DNA from: an uncultured Eubacteriales bacterium
GTDB taxonomy: Bacteria; Bacillota; Clostridia; Christensenellales; Aristaeellaceae
NCBI GenBank assembly: GCA_900553905.1
Contig: USFL01000068.1
Coordinates: 1 to 7,613, forward strand
DNA length: 7,613 bases
Reading direction: 5' to 3'
A program made the position numbers and the translations under genes. Each line of letters starts with the position of its first letter. The first letter of the stretch is position 1. Shown here piece after piece: positions 1 through 5,857 of this stretch. Below the pieces are notes generated by a model that saw only the letters and a list, made by a program, of their open reading frames with translations, was not told the DNA's origin and made no database searches.

Positions 1-40
1 ATGCGGCAAAAAATTCACTATTATCGTAAATATTTCTCAT
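1..40 (-). CDS. Probable class I SAM-dependent methyltransferase, N-terminus only
   Basis: Only the first 13 codons lie in the window; the gene continues past the left edge. The start reads MRNIYDNSEFFAA. The pattern Ile-Tyr-Asp-Asn-x-Glu-Phe-Phe is what I remember at the N-terminus of a common Firmicutes family of class I methyltransferases, which move a methyl group from S-adenosylmethionine to a usually unknown small-molecule acceptor in the cytoplasm. The SAM-binding glycine motif lies outside the window, so the call rests on the N-terminus alone. The start is well supported: GGAGGT sits at 54-49, eight bases before the ATG at 40-38, and a promoter lies further upstream. It is transcribed away from the LysR gene, with about 365 bases between the two start codons. 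The substrate cannot be guessed. Confidence 0.55.
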   Translation of the reverse strand, partial: MRNIYDNSEFFAA

Positions 41-46
41 TGATAA

Positions 47-202
47 TTACCTCCACAACTTCCGATTTGTCGCTCACAAGCAAAAGCACTATACCACATC
101 TTTACGAATTTTTCTATGGCCATCCGCAACGACGACGGCGCGGTGGTAACACTTACCTTCCCCCTGCCTGCCGCGCAGGAAGAACGCAAGGATAAATCCT
201 GA
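47..202 (+). pseudogene. Possible C-terminal remnant of a sensor histidine kinase
   Basis: The plus-strand frame ending at TGA 200-202 encodes IRNDDGAVVTLTFPLPAAQ followed by a short charged tail. This resembles the last beta strand and tail of a histidine kinase ATP-binding (HATPase_c) domain, whose usual ending is Gly-x-x-hydrophobic-Thr-Leu-x-Leu-Pro-Leu. Third positions in this stretch are mostly G or C, like true genes here. Further upstream in the same frame LPICRS looks like the end of the kinase G2 box (normally GLGLPICRS) at roughly the right distance. However, that part is AT-rich, contains the leftward promoter, and is cut by stops at 41-46. No start codon or RBS suits it. If real, it is a stub of a kinase gene left by rearrangement. 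Chance similarity is possible. Confidence 0.3.
88..116 (-). promoter_or_regulatory. Promoter of the minus-strand methyltransferase-like gene
   Basis: On the minus strand there is a -10 element TATAGT (93-88) with the extended -10 dinucleotide TG one base upstream (96-95). A weak -35 element TAGAAA (116-111) lies 17 bases away. The predicted transcription start is near base 81, giving a leader of about 40 bases that contains the GGAGGT ribosome binding site at 54-49. The extended -10 makes up for the poor -35. The assignment comes from motif reading only. Confidence 0.5.
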
Positions 203-310
203 CGCTCAATGCGTTCCATCCAGAGCGCGCCTATCCGGGCTTCGTTTCTACGCCATCCCGATTTGACAGTTGTTCTTTCATTATAAAAACAGAAATGATG
301 CTTTATAAAG

Positions 311-339
311 TTGTCCATGCAAAACCGGTGTGATACAAT
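311..339 (+). promoter_or_regulatory. Promoter of the LysR-type regulator gene
   Basis: TTGTCC (311-316, four of six matches to the -35 consensus) is separated by 17 bases from TACAAT (334-339, five of six matches to -10). TG at 331-332 forms an extended -10. Transcription would start near base 346, giving a leader of about 60 bases to the ATG at 406. The region just upstream is AT-rich. Confidence 0.5.
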
Positions 340-405
340 GCATCCAAGATGACAGCCGTGCCGGGGAAACTCGCAGCGCACGTTTGGGAAGCGAGGAGGA
401 AACGC

Positions 406-1332
406 ATGGAACTGACCCAATTGCGCTATTTTTTGCAGGTGTACCGTCTCAAGAACATCTGCAGCGCCTCCGCCCGTCTCAATGTGACGCAGCAGGCGGT
501 TTCCAAGCAGATCCGCAAGCTGGAGGACGAGCTGGGCGTCGCGCTGTTTGTAAGGAATCCGCGCGGTGTGGAGGCCACGGCCTACGCGGATATGCTGGCC
601 AAAAAGGTGCAGGGGTTTCTGCCGGAGCTGGACGCGCTCGTCAGCGATATCCAGAAGCGAGACCGGGAGATATCGGGCGTCGTGCGCCTGGGCGTGCAGT
701 GCTGGCAGATGAGCGTGGCGCACGGCCTGAAATACGATGTGCTCAAAGCTTTTGAACAGGGCTATCCACGCGTGCGCCTGATCTGGGAAAACAGCATCCC
801 CGGAAGGTGCCTGAGCGGCCTGCGGGAAGGCGCGCTTGATCTGGCGGTGATGGGCGTGCGGGAAAACTCGGAGGATCTCGACCTCACGCCCCTGCGCCGG
901 ACCGGATGGTATATGCTCATGGCCAAAAGCCATCCCCTGGCCACTCGGAAGGTGCTGTATATGAATGACCTTGCCGGCCAACGCATCATCCTCTCCGGAA
1001 ATGAAGCAAAGGTGCGCCGCAAGATCAACAGCCTGCTGGGAGAGCTGGAAAAGCCGGAATTTATCGGCGTGGAGGATTTTATCTTCGACCTGATCGGACA
1101 GCAGATCGAAGGCAACGGCGCCATGATGCTCACCACGGAGATCACGCAGGAGATGTTCAACCCCGCGCGTTTTGTCATGGTTCCCCTCACCGGCAGCCTG
1201 TGGCGGACGGAACTGTACCTGGCAAGGCTGAAAGACATGGTGCCTTCCCCCGCCGCGCAGGCGCTGTATCAATTTCTGCTTGAAAAATGGTCCGATTCAT
1301 CACAACCGTCAGTTGTGGATAGGGACGAATAA
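406..1332 (+). CDS. LysR-family transcriptional regulator
   Basis: This is a 308-residue DNA-binding regulator, the usual size for LysR proteins. The N-terminus (MELTQLRYFLQVY) and the winged helix-turn-helix at about residues 17-50 (ASARLNVTQQAVSKQIRKLE, then DELGVALFVR) are textbook LysR_HTH. A linker helix spans about residues 56-90. The rest, from about residue 93 (GVVRLGV), matches the LysR substrate-binding fold that senses a small co-inducer. The start at 406 was chosen because GAGGAGGA at 393-400 precedes it by five bases and the conserved family N-terminus begins there; the ATG at 349 lies almost at the predicted transcription start and adds 19 unrelated residues. The flavoprotein gene follows 87 bases downstream in the same direction, so it is the likely target. 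I see no terminator between them, so some readthrough is possible. The inducer is unknown, and the last ten residues overlap a possible operator. Confidence 0.93.
   Translation: MELTQLRYFLQVYRLKNICSASARLNVTQQAVSKQIRKLEDELGVALFVRNPRGVEATAYADMLAKKVQGFLPELDALVSDIQKRDREISGVVRLGVQCWQMSVAHGLKYDVLKAFEQGYPRVRLIWENSIPGRCLSGLREGALDLAVMGVRENSEDLDLTPLRRTGWYMLMAKSHPLATRKVLYMNDLAGQRIILSGNEAKVRRKINSLLGELEKPEFIGVEDFIFDLIGQQIEGNGAMMLTTEITQEMFNPARFVMVPLTGSLWRTELYLARLKDMVPSPAAQALYQFLLEKWSDSSQPSVVDRDE
1301..1317. promoter_or_regulatory. Perfect inverted repeat, candidate LysR operator
   Basis: CACAAC (1301-1306) and GTTGTG (1312-1317) form a perfect 6-5-6 inverted repeat inside the last codons of the regulator gene. 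Its centre (1309) is about 67 bases upstream of the predicted start of the flavoprotein transcript (near 1376). LysR proteins typically bind an inverted repeat centred near -65 of the gene they control. It lacks the classical T-N11-A symmetry, so the assignment relies on position and dyad symmetry. As RNA it could also form a six-pair hairpin, but no T-run follows, so it is not a terminator. Confidence 0.4.
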
Positions 1333-1339
1333 TCGGCGT

Positions 1340-1369
1340 TTTACAGGCTGTCCTCCCAAATGATAAAAT
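1340..1369 (+). promoter_or_regulatory. Promoter of the flavoprotein gene
   Basis: TTTACA (1340-1345, five of six matches to -35) and TAAAAT (1364-1369, five of six matches to -10) are separated by 18 bases, and TG at 1361-1362 gives an extended -10. Transcription would begin near 1376. The small palindrome ACAGGCTGT (1343-1351) overlaps the -35 and could be part of a regulator site. Confidence 0.5.
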
Positions 1370-1379
1370 GTTAACAAGA

Positions 1380-1397
1380 CGGGCATTCACACGCCCG
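1380..1397 (+). promoter_or_regulatory. Small hairpin at the 5' end of the flavoprotein transcript
   Basis: CGGGC (1380-1384) and GCCCG (1393-1397) can pair around an eight-base loop. The hairpin falls within the first few bases after the predicted transcription start, and ends eleven bases before the GGGAGG ribosome binding site (1408-1413). It could protect the 5' end of the mRNA or be a downstream operator half. There is no T-run, so it does not look like a terminator for the regulator gene. Confidence 0.3.
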
Positions 1398-1419
1398 GTC
1401 AAGGAAAGGGAGGACACAC

Positions 1420-3765
1420 ATGAAAAAGGTTATCAGTATGCTGGTGGCTTTGTCCATGCTGCTGTGCATGAGCGCGGCAGCCACGGCCGAAGCGGCTTAC
1501 ACGCCGGGCACCTACACGGCGACCGCCGCAGGCTTCGGCGGCGACGTGACGGTGACCGTCACCGTGGATGAAAGCGCCATCACCGACGTGAAGGTTGAGG
1601 GCGAAGATGAGACGCCGGCCATCGGCGGCGTCGCGGTCGCCAATATGCCGGCGGCCATTCTTGCGGCCGGCGGCTCCGACGTGGACGCCACCACCGGCGC
1701 CACCGTGACCGGCACGGCCATTCTGACCGCACTGGACGCCGCGCTTGCGCAGGCCTCCGGAACCGATCTGGCTGCAAAGATGGCGCCGGGCACCTATACG
1801 GCCCAGGCCTACGGCTTCCAGCAGATTTCCCCGATCACCGTAACGGTAACCGTCGATGAGACGAGCATCCAGGACATCGAATTTGACGGCAACCTGGACT
1901 CCGTCGCCATGATTCGTGCGGTCAACACCTACCTGCTGCCGCGCATTGTGGAAAACCAGTCCGTCGGCGTAGACGCGATCACCGGCGCGACGGCCACCAG
2001 CAACGCTGTGCTGACCGCCGCGCGGGACTGCCTTGAGCAGGCGCTCGTAGCCGGAGGTTCCAGCGCCGCGGCCATCACTTCGTTCCTGACGCCCGAACCC
2101 AAGGTGGAAGCGCAGGAAACCATCGATGTGGACGTGCTGGTGGTCGGCATGGGCGCGGCGGGCATTTCCGCGGCGACGGCCGCAGCCGAAGCCCAGCAGG
2201 CAGCGGGCGTTCCGGTCAGCGTGCTGGCCATTGAAAAGTCCGGCCGCTACGGCGGAACCGGCGCTTTCACAGGCGAACCGATGTCCGTCAACCCGCCCAG
2301 GTATCAGTTGCAGTATAACAACGGCGAGGACTACATGGACTACGACGAGCTGCTCGCGGCCTGGACCGAATATGTCGAAGGCGACGCGAAGATGGAGGTC
2401 GTCGAGACGTTCCTGCAAAATTCCGGCGAGACGGCCGACTGGCTCTACTATGACCACGGCTTCCTGCTCAACAACCCCACCAGCGGCTTCGGCGCCAACA
2501 CCTACCGCTGCAAGCAGCAGTATGTTTCCATCGCCACGGCCGAGGAAGGGCGCGACTACGGCATGGACGTTTCCGCCGGCCAGAACACGATGGTGGACCA
2601 GTATTATCAGCGCTTCGTCTCGGACTATGTGAAGCTGGGCGGCCAGTACATGCTTGAAACCGAAGGCTACGAGCTGATCTACGACGAAGCCTCCAACCGC
2701 GTCACCGGCGTCAAGGCCAAGGGCCATGACGGCACCGACTACACCATCAACGCCAAGTCCGTCATCCTGTGCACCGGCGGCTTTGCCGGCAGCGAGGAGA
2801 TGGAGAAGGAGTACCTGTCCCAAAACCCCTATTTCGATCATTTCGGCGACGAGCAGTGGACCATGATCGGCATGCACGAAAACGACGGCAAGATGCTTCA
2901 GGCGGCCATCGACATCGGCGCGGGCACCTACAACATCTCCGTGGTCCCGATGATTCACTTCGCCACCTCCAACATCGTCATTCACGATTACCCCGTTTAT
3001 ACCTTTGCGAAGGACGATCCCAACTATGCCCATGTGCTGTGGTACGGCTGGGAGCAGACCTGGTCGCTCAACGAGCTTCCCAACGCGCTGATCCTGTGCA
3101 GCGCCATCCCCTGGGTGGACGCCGACGGCGAGCGCTTTGAGGCGGAGGGCGAGCTGTTCGGCTGGTGGAAAGCGGGCCCGTCCTACTGGGCGGTGTGGTC
3201 GCAGGACCAGATCGACGGCATTGCCGAAAACGGCTTCTCCAGCAACCTGTCCACGCTGGCCGCCGGCAACCAGGGCCTGATGCCCGGCAACATGCCCGTG
3301 CCGGAGATCTACGACGTGCTGGACAAGTTGGTGGCCCAGGGCTATGTGGTCAAGGCCGATACCTATGAGGAGCTGGCCGAGCAAATGGGCGTCGATCCGG
3401 CCACGTTTGCCAAGACGATGGAGGATTACGCTTCCTACTGCGAGACCGGCGTGGACGAGCAGTTCGGCAAGGCGGCCGAGAAGCTCGTGGCGCCCGGCAA
3501 CGGCCCGTTCTACGCCCTCAAGGGCTACTCCGCGGCCTTCGCCACCAACGGCGGCCTGGACATCAACGAGCGCTTCGAGGTGCTCCAGGATGACGGCGAA
3601 ACCGTGATCGGCGGCCTGTGGGCCTGCGGATGCGACGCCTCCGGCGTGATGTATTCCGAGAAGAAGCCCTACGTCACCTATGGCGGCGCTGCGATCGGCT
3701 TTGCGTATACCTCCGGCCGTCTGGCCGGCGGCTATGCGGTGGATTACGCGGCCGAGCTGCAATAA
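1420..3765 (+). CDS. Secreted FMN/FAD flavoprotein reductase, fumarate-reductase-like, two FMN-binding domains
   Basis: This is a 781-residue exported flavoprotein. Residues 1-25 form a signal peptide (Lys-Lys start, hydrophobic core, Ala-Thr-Ala-Glu-Ala end); the Cys at 16 lacks a proper lipobox. Two FMN-binding domains follow, at about residues 28-112 and 122-209. Each ends in the flavinylation motif Asp-x-x-Thr-Gly-Ala-Thr (D89-T95, D185-T191), whose last Thr normally receives FMN covalently from ApbE. From about residue 237 a FAD_binding_2 domain begins (DVLVVGMGAAG, G243-M-G-A-A-G248) and runs to the end. There is no CXXCH haem motif. This layout is known from extracellular reductases that use organic terminal electron acceptors. 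Of the classical fumarate reductase residues, a His (H513, in PMIHF) seems kept, but the other His and both Arg appear replaced, and the C-terminus (VTYGGAAIG) recalls ketosteroid dehydrogenase-like relatives. The substrate is therefore open. GGGAGG (1408-1413) sits six bases before the ATG, and the gene is closed by a terminator. Confidence 0.88.
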   Translation: MKKVISMLVALSMLLCMSAAATAEAAYTPGTYTATAAGFGGDVTVTVTVDESAITDVKVEGEDETPAIGGVAVANMPAAILAAGGSDVDATTGATVTGTAILTALDAALAQASGTDLAAKMAPGTYTAQAYGFQQISPITVTVTVDETSIQDIEFDGNLDSVAMIRAVNTYLLPRIVENQSVGVDAITGATATSNAVLTAARDCLEQALVAGGSSAAAITSFLTPEPKVEAQETIDVDVLVVGMGAAGISAATAAAEAQQAAGVPVSVLAIEKSGRYGGTGAFTGEPMSVNPPRYQLQYNNGEDYMDYDELLAAWTEYVEGDAKMEVVETFLQNSGETADWLYYDHGFLLNNPTSGFGANTYRCKQQYVSIATAEEGRDYGMDVSAGQNTMVDQYYQRFVSDYVKLGGQYMLETEGYELIYDEASNRVTGVKAKGHDGTDYTINAKSVILCTGGFAGSEEMEKEYLSQNPYFDHFGDEQWTMIGMHENDGKMLQAAIDIGAGTYNISVVPMIHFATSNIVIHDYPVYTFAKDDPNYAHVLWYGWEQTWSLNELPNALILCSAIPWVDADGERFEAEGELFGWWKAGPSYWAVWSQDQIDGIAENGFSSNLSTLAAGNQGLMPGNMPVPEIYDVLDKLVAQGYVVKADTYEELAEQMGVDPATFAKTMEDYASYCETGVDEQFGKAAEKLVAPGNGPFYALKGYSAAFATNGGLDINERFEVLQDDGETVIGGLWACGCDASGVMYSEKKPYVTYGGAAIGFAYTSGRLAGGYAVDYAAELQ
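1501..2046 (+). repeat. Tandem duplication of the FMN-binding domain within the flavoprotein gene
   Basis: Two in-frame copies of the same module lie side by side, at about 1501-1755 and 1783-2046. Both open with Pro-Gly-Thr-Tyr-Thr-Ala, run through a beta-rich Thr/Val stretch (VTVTVTVDES and ITVTVTVDET), and end in Asp-Ala-x-Thr-Gly-Ala-Thr followed by a helix. The first copy is shorter in its middle part. DNA identity is patchy, so the duplication is old rather than recent. Confidence 0.75.
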
Positions 3766-3800
3766 TCCCGCGAGGCTGCGCTTCCAGCGCCTCCAATCCC

Positions 3801-3850
3801 ACCTCCCGGCATGGCGGACGGCCCTCGTCCTCCCAGCCGGGAGGTTTTTT
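3801..3850 (+). terminator. Rho-independent terminator after the flavoprotein gene
   Basis: ACCTCCCGGC (3801-3810) pairs perfectly with GCCGGGAGGT (3836-3845), and a run of six T ends at 3850. The 25-base loop contains its own stem, GGACG (3816-3820) with CGTCC (3826-3830), which would stack into one long structure. It lies 36 bases after the stop codon and separates the flavoprotein unit from the mutase. Confidence 0.88.
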
Positions 3851-3854
3851 CGCG

Positions 3855-3895
3855 TATAAAGCCCGGCGCGGGGAAAGAAGGAATTTTTCCCCGCG
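3855..3895 (+). promoter_or_regulatory. Possible -10 element and 5' hairpin of the mutase transcript
   Basis: TATAAA (3855-3860) is a candidate -10, but no convincing -35 sits at the right distance. If used, transcription would start near 3867, exactly at a strong stem: CGCGGGGAAA (3867-3876) pairs perfectly with TTTCCCCGCG (3886-3895). Two further pairs (one of them G-T) leave a five-base loop. No T-run follows. A second GC-rich dyad (GCGGC 3915-3919 with GCCGC 3924-3928) lies downstream. The dyads are certain; their role as leader or promoter is inferred. Confidence 0.35.
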
Positions 3896-3960
3896 TTCAC
3901 GAAATGTCATCGTTGCGGCGCACGCCGCGTCCCGCGAATTCGAAAGGAAGGCGAAGAGCC

Positions 3961-5631
3961 ATGAACGGCAGGCAGGAATATCAGCGCTGGCTGGAGCGCG
4001 TAACCGATGCGGAGCTTCTGGAGGGACTCAAGCGCATGGAGGAATCGGCCATCGAGGACGCATTTTACCGCGACCTCGCCTTTGGAACCGGAGGCCTGCG
4101 CGGCGTGATCGGCGCAGGGAGCAACCGTATGAACGTCTATACCGTCGCCAAGGCTTCGCAGGGGCTGGCGGACTATCTCGCAAAGCGCTTTTCCACCCCC
4201 TCCGCCGTCATCGGCTATGACAGCCGCCTCAAAAGCGATGTGTTCGCGCGCGTGACCGCGGGTGTGCTGGCTGCAAACGGTGTGCAGGTTCACTTCTGGC
4301 CACAGCTCACCCCGGTGCCCACCGTGTCCTTTGCCACCCGCTATCTCCGCGCGTCCGCGGGCGTGATGATCACCGCCTCCCACAACCCCGCCAAATACAA
4401 CGGCTACAAGGTCTATGGTGCGGACGGCTGTCAGGTGACCGTCGAAGCCGCCGCCGAGATTCTCTCCGAAATCGAAAAGCTGGACCTCTTTGACGGCGTC
4501 AAGCGGGCTGATTTTGACGCCTGCCTGGGCGACGGTCGGATATCCCTTATTCCCGACGAAGTCCTCGCGGCCTTCCTGGAGGCCGTGAAGGCGCAGTCCG
4601 TCCTCTTTGGCGAGGAAGCTCGCAAGGATATCGCCATCGTCTACAGCCCGCTCAACGGCACCGGCTATGTGCCCGTCACTCGCGCGCTGAAGGAGCTGGG
4701 CTATACGCATCTGACCCTGGTGGAGGAGCAGCGCCTGCCGGACGGCCACTTCCCCACCTGCCCCTATCCCAACCCGGAGATCCGGGAGGCCATGGCGCTG
4801 GGCATCGCCTATGCCGGCCGCTTAGGCGCGGACCTGCTTATGGCCACCGACCCGGACTGCGACCGGGTGGGCGTGGCCGTCCGGGACCACAGCGGCGGAT
4901 ACGTGCTCCTCTCCGGCAACGAAACGGGCCTGCTGCTGCTGGATTACCTCTGCGCCCAGCGCATGAAGCATGGCGCAATGCCCGCGGACCCGGTGCTGAT
5001 CAAAACCATCGTGACCACGGACATGGCCGAGCGCATCGCGGCGCACTATGGCGTGAGAACCGTGAACGTACTCACCGGCTTCAAGTTCATCGGCGAGCAG
5101 ATCGGCCGTCTGGAAGCGCAGGGCCGCCTGAACAGCTATGTCTTCGGCTTCGAGGAAAGCTACGGCTATCTCTCCGGCCCCTATGTGCGGGACAAGGACG
5201 GCGTGGGCGCCGCCTGCCTGATCTGTGAAATGTTCAGCTACTATGCCGCCCGCGGCGTCAGCCTGCTGGACAGGCTCGAGCAGCTGTACGCCGACTACGG
5301 CTACTGCCTCAACACCCTGCACAGCTATACCTATGACGGCAGCGCCGGCTTTGCCAGAATGCAGGCCGTCATGCAGGGGCTGCGCGGCGGCGTCGCATCC
5401 TTTGGCAGCAGAAGGGTGCTTCGCGTGCTGGACTATGCCGGCGGGCTGGACGGCCTGCCCAAATCCGACGTGCTCAAGTTCATCCTGGAGGGCGGCTGCA
5501 CGCTGGTGGTGCGCCCCTCCGGCACGGAGCCAAAGCTGAAGCTCTATCTCTCCGTCAGCGCGCAGAGCCGGGAGGCGGCGCAAGAAGCGGAGGCGGAGCT
5601 GCTGCGAAGCGCCGAGGCGCTGCTTGGCTGA
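3961..5631 (+). CDS. pgcA: Phosphoglucomutase/phosphomannomutase (alpha-D-phosphohexomutase family)
   Basis: This 556-residue cytoplasmic enzyme interconverts hexose 1-phosphate and 6-phosphate, most likely glucose, feeding UDP-glucose, cell-wall polymer and glycogen synthesis. All four signature loops are present: catalytic phosphoserine loop TASHNP (Ser140), metal-binding loop DPDCD (D297, D299, D301), sugar-binding loop GFEES (396-400), and phosphate-binding loop RPSGTEPK (from R518). The N-terminus (AFYRDLAFGTGGLRG, then GSNRMNVYTV) is typical of the Firmicutes PgcA branch, whose B. subtilis member is only slightly longer. The ATG at 3961 was chosen because AAAGGAAGG (3943-3951) precedes it by nine bases and the upstream open frame runs through the terminator. 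It is flanked by terminators on both sides, so it is probably a single-gene transcript. Mannose 6-phosphate may be a second substrate; sequence alone does not separate the two specificities. Confidence 0.94.
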   Translation: MNGRQEYQRWLERVTDAELLEGLKRMEESAIEDAFYRDLAFGTGGLRGVIGAGSNRMNVYTVAKASQGLADYLAKRFSTPSAVIGYDSRLKSDVFARVTAGVLAANGVQVHFWPQLTPVPTVSFATRYLRASAGVMITASHNPAKYNGYKVYGADGCQVTVEAAAEILSEIEKLDLFDGVKRADFDACLGDGRISLIPDEVLAAFLEAVKAQSVLFGEEARKDIAIVYSPLNGTGYVPVTRALKELGYTHLTLVEEQRLPDGHFPTCPYPNPEIREAMALGIAYAGRLGADLLMATDPDCDRVGVAVRDHSGGYVLLSGNETGLLLLDYLCAQRMKHGAMPADPVLIKTIVTTDMAERIAAHYGVRTVNVLTGFKFIGEQIGRLEAQGRLNSYVFGFEESYGYLSGPYVRDKDGVGAACLICEMFSYYAARGVSLLDRLEQLYADYGYCLNTLHSYTYDGSAGFARMQAVMQGLRGGVASFGSRRVLRVLDYAGGLDGLPKSDVLKFILEGGCTLVVRPSGTEPKLKLYLSVSAQSREAAQEAEAELLRSAEALLG

Positions 5632-5646
5632 GGCGCCTCACCCTAT

Positions 5647-5682
5647 CGCCGGAAGGTCCATACGGGGCTTTCCGGCGTTTTT
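5647..5682 (+). terminator. Rho-independent terminator after the mutase gene
   Basis: CGCCGGAAGG (5647-5656) pairs with CTTTCCGGCG (5668-5677) in a ten-pair stem with one G-T pair and an 11-base loop, followed by five T (5678-5682). It starts 15 bases after the stop codon. Confidence 0.9.
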
Positions 5683-5730
5683 GCGTCCCCGGAAAAGGCC
5701 CCCTAGCGCCTGAATCTGCGCATTTTCGCG

Positions 5731-5758
5731 TTGTAGTTCAGTTTTTGCGATATATAAA
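5731..5758 (+). promoter_or_regulatory. Secondary promoter candidate for the ABC transporter operon
   Basis: TTGTAG (5731-5736) and TATAAA (5753-5758) are separated by 16 bases in a very AT-rich stretch. Around the -10 there is a loose dyad, GATAT (5749-5753) with ATATC (5763-5767). It could be an alternative start about 40 bases upstream of the better promoter, or simply AT-rich upstream sequence that aids it. Confidence 0.3.
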
Positions 5759-5770
5759 TAGAATATCCGG

Positions 5771-5799
5771 TTGAATTTTTTCCAAAACGCAACTATGAT
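5771..5799 (+). promoter_or_regulatory. Main promoter candidate of the ABC transporter operon
   Basis: TTGAAT (5771-5776) lies exactly 17 bases before TATGAT (5794-5799, five of six matches to -10). The predicted start near 5806 gives a leader of about 50 bases that contains a perfect inverted repeat and the ribosome binding site. A T-run and AT-rich DNA upstream fit an active promoter. Confidence 0.5.
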
Positions 5800-5816
5800 G
5801 AACACAGATTGAATCA

Positions 5817-5834
5817 GCTGTTTCACAAAACAGC
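5817..5834 (+). promoter_or_regulatory. Perfect inverted repeat in the leader of the binding-protein gene
   Basis: GCTGTTT (5817-5823) and AAACAGC (5828-5834) are perfect complements around CACA. The repeat lies about 10-30 bases after the predicted transcription start and ends eight bases before the AAAGGGGA ribosome binding site (5843-5850). It could be a repressor operator blocking the start of transcription, or an RNA hairpin that shields or stabilises the mRNA. There is no T-run, so it is not a terminator. Confidence 0.45.
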
Positions 5835-5857
5835 AAATGAAGAAAGGGGAATCATCC

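Larger units (their letters stand above)
41..405. other. Intergenic region between divergent genes
   Basis: These 365 bases separate the methyltransferase-like gene (leftward) from the LysR-type regulator gene (rightward). Bases 41-120 hold the leftward RBS and promoter. Bases 116-202 are GC-rich and coding-like on the plus strand (see the histidine kinase remnant). Bases 203-262 show nothing I can assign. Bases 263-405 are AT-richer and carry the rightward promoter and leader; a perfect TTGACA occurs at 263-268 but has no well-spaced -10 (TAAAAA after 15 bases, TATAAA after 13). No terminator is visible that would separate the two units. Confidence 0.6.

Noticed and set aside
263..289. Perfect TTGACA as a -35 element for the LysR gene
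   Set aside because: The nearest -10-like hexamers are only 13 or 15 bases away, and the 311-339 pair has ideal 17-base spacing plus an extended -10.
349..405. Upstream ATG giving a 327-residue LysR protein
   Set aside because: It lies almost at the predicted transcription start with no RBS, and the 19 extra residues precede the conserved family N-terminus. The ATG at 406 has an excellent RBS.
37..1272. Long minus-strand open frame across the LysR gene, ending in an ATGA overlap with the methyltransferase start
   Set aside because: The overlap is suggestive of translational coupling, but the product has no recognisable domain, it is antisense to a well-supported gene, and an extended -10 promoter for the methyltransferase lies inside it.
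1462..1470. Cys16 of the flavoprotein as a lipoprotein attachment site
   Set aside because: It is preceded by Met-Leu-Leu without Gly, Ala or Ser at the -1 position and lies inside the hydrophobic core; an Ala-Thr-Ala-Glu-Ala SPase I site follows.
1399..3900. Very long open frame on the minus strand, antisense to the flavoprotein gene
   Set aside because: It arises because the plus-strand gene has strongly G/C-ending codons. Its translation is rich in Gly, His, Ala and Val with no recognisable domain, while the plus-strand product has clear motifs.
3811..3960. N-terminal extension of the mutase by 50 residues
   Set aside because: The extension would be encoded by the terminator and leader hairpins. 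The RBS at 3943-3951 and family length support 3961.
3907..4749. Minus-strand open frame antisense to the mutase gene
   Set aside because: The composition is that of a shadow frame with no domain, and the plus strand encodes all four mutase signature loops.
5837..5857. Seven-residue upstream start of the binding protein
   Set aside because: No RBS lies before 5837, and the AAAGGGGA site at 5843-5850 clearly serves the ATG at 5858, where the signal peptide begins.
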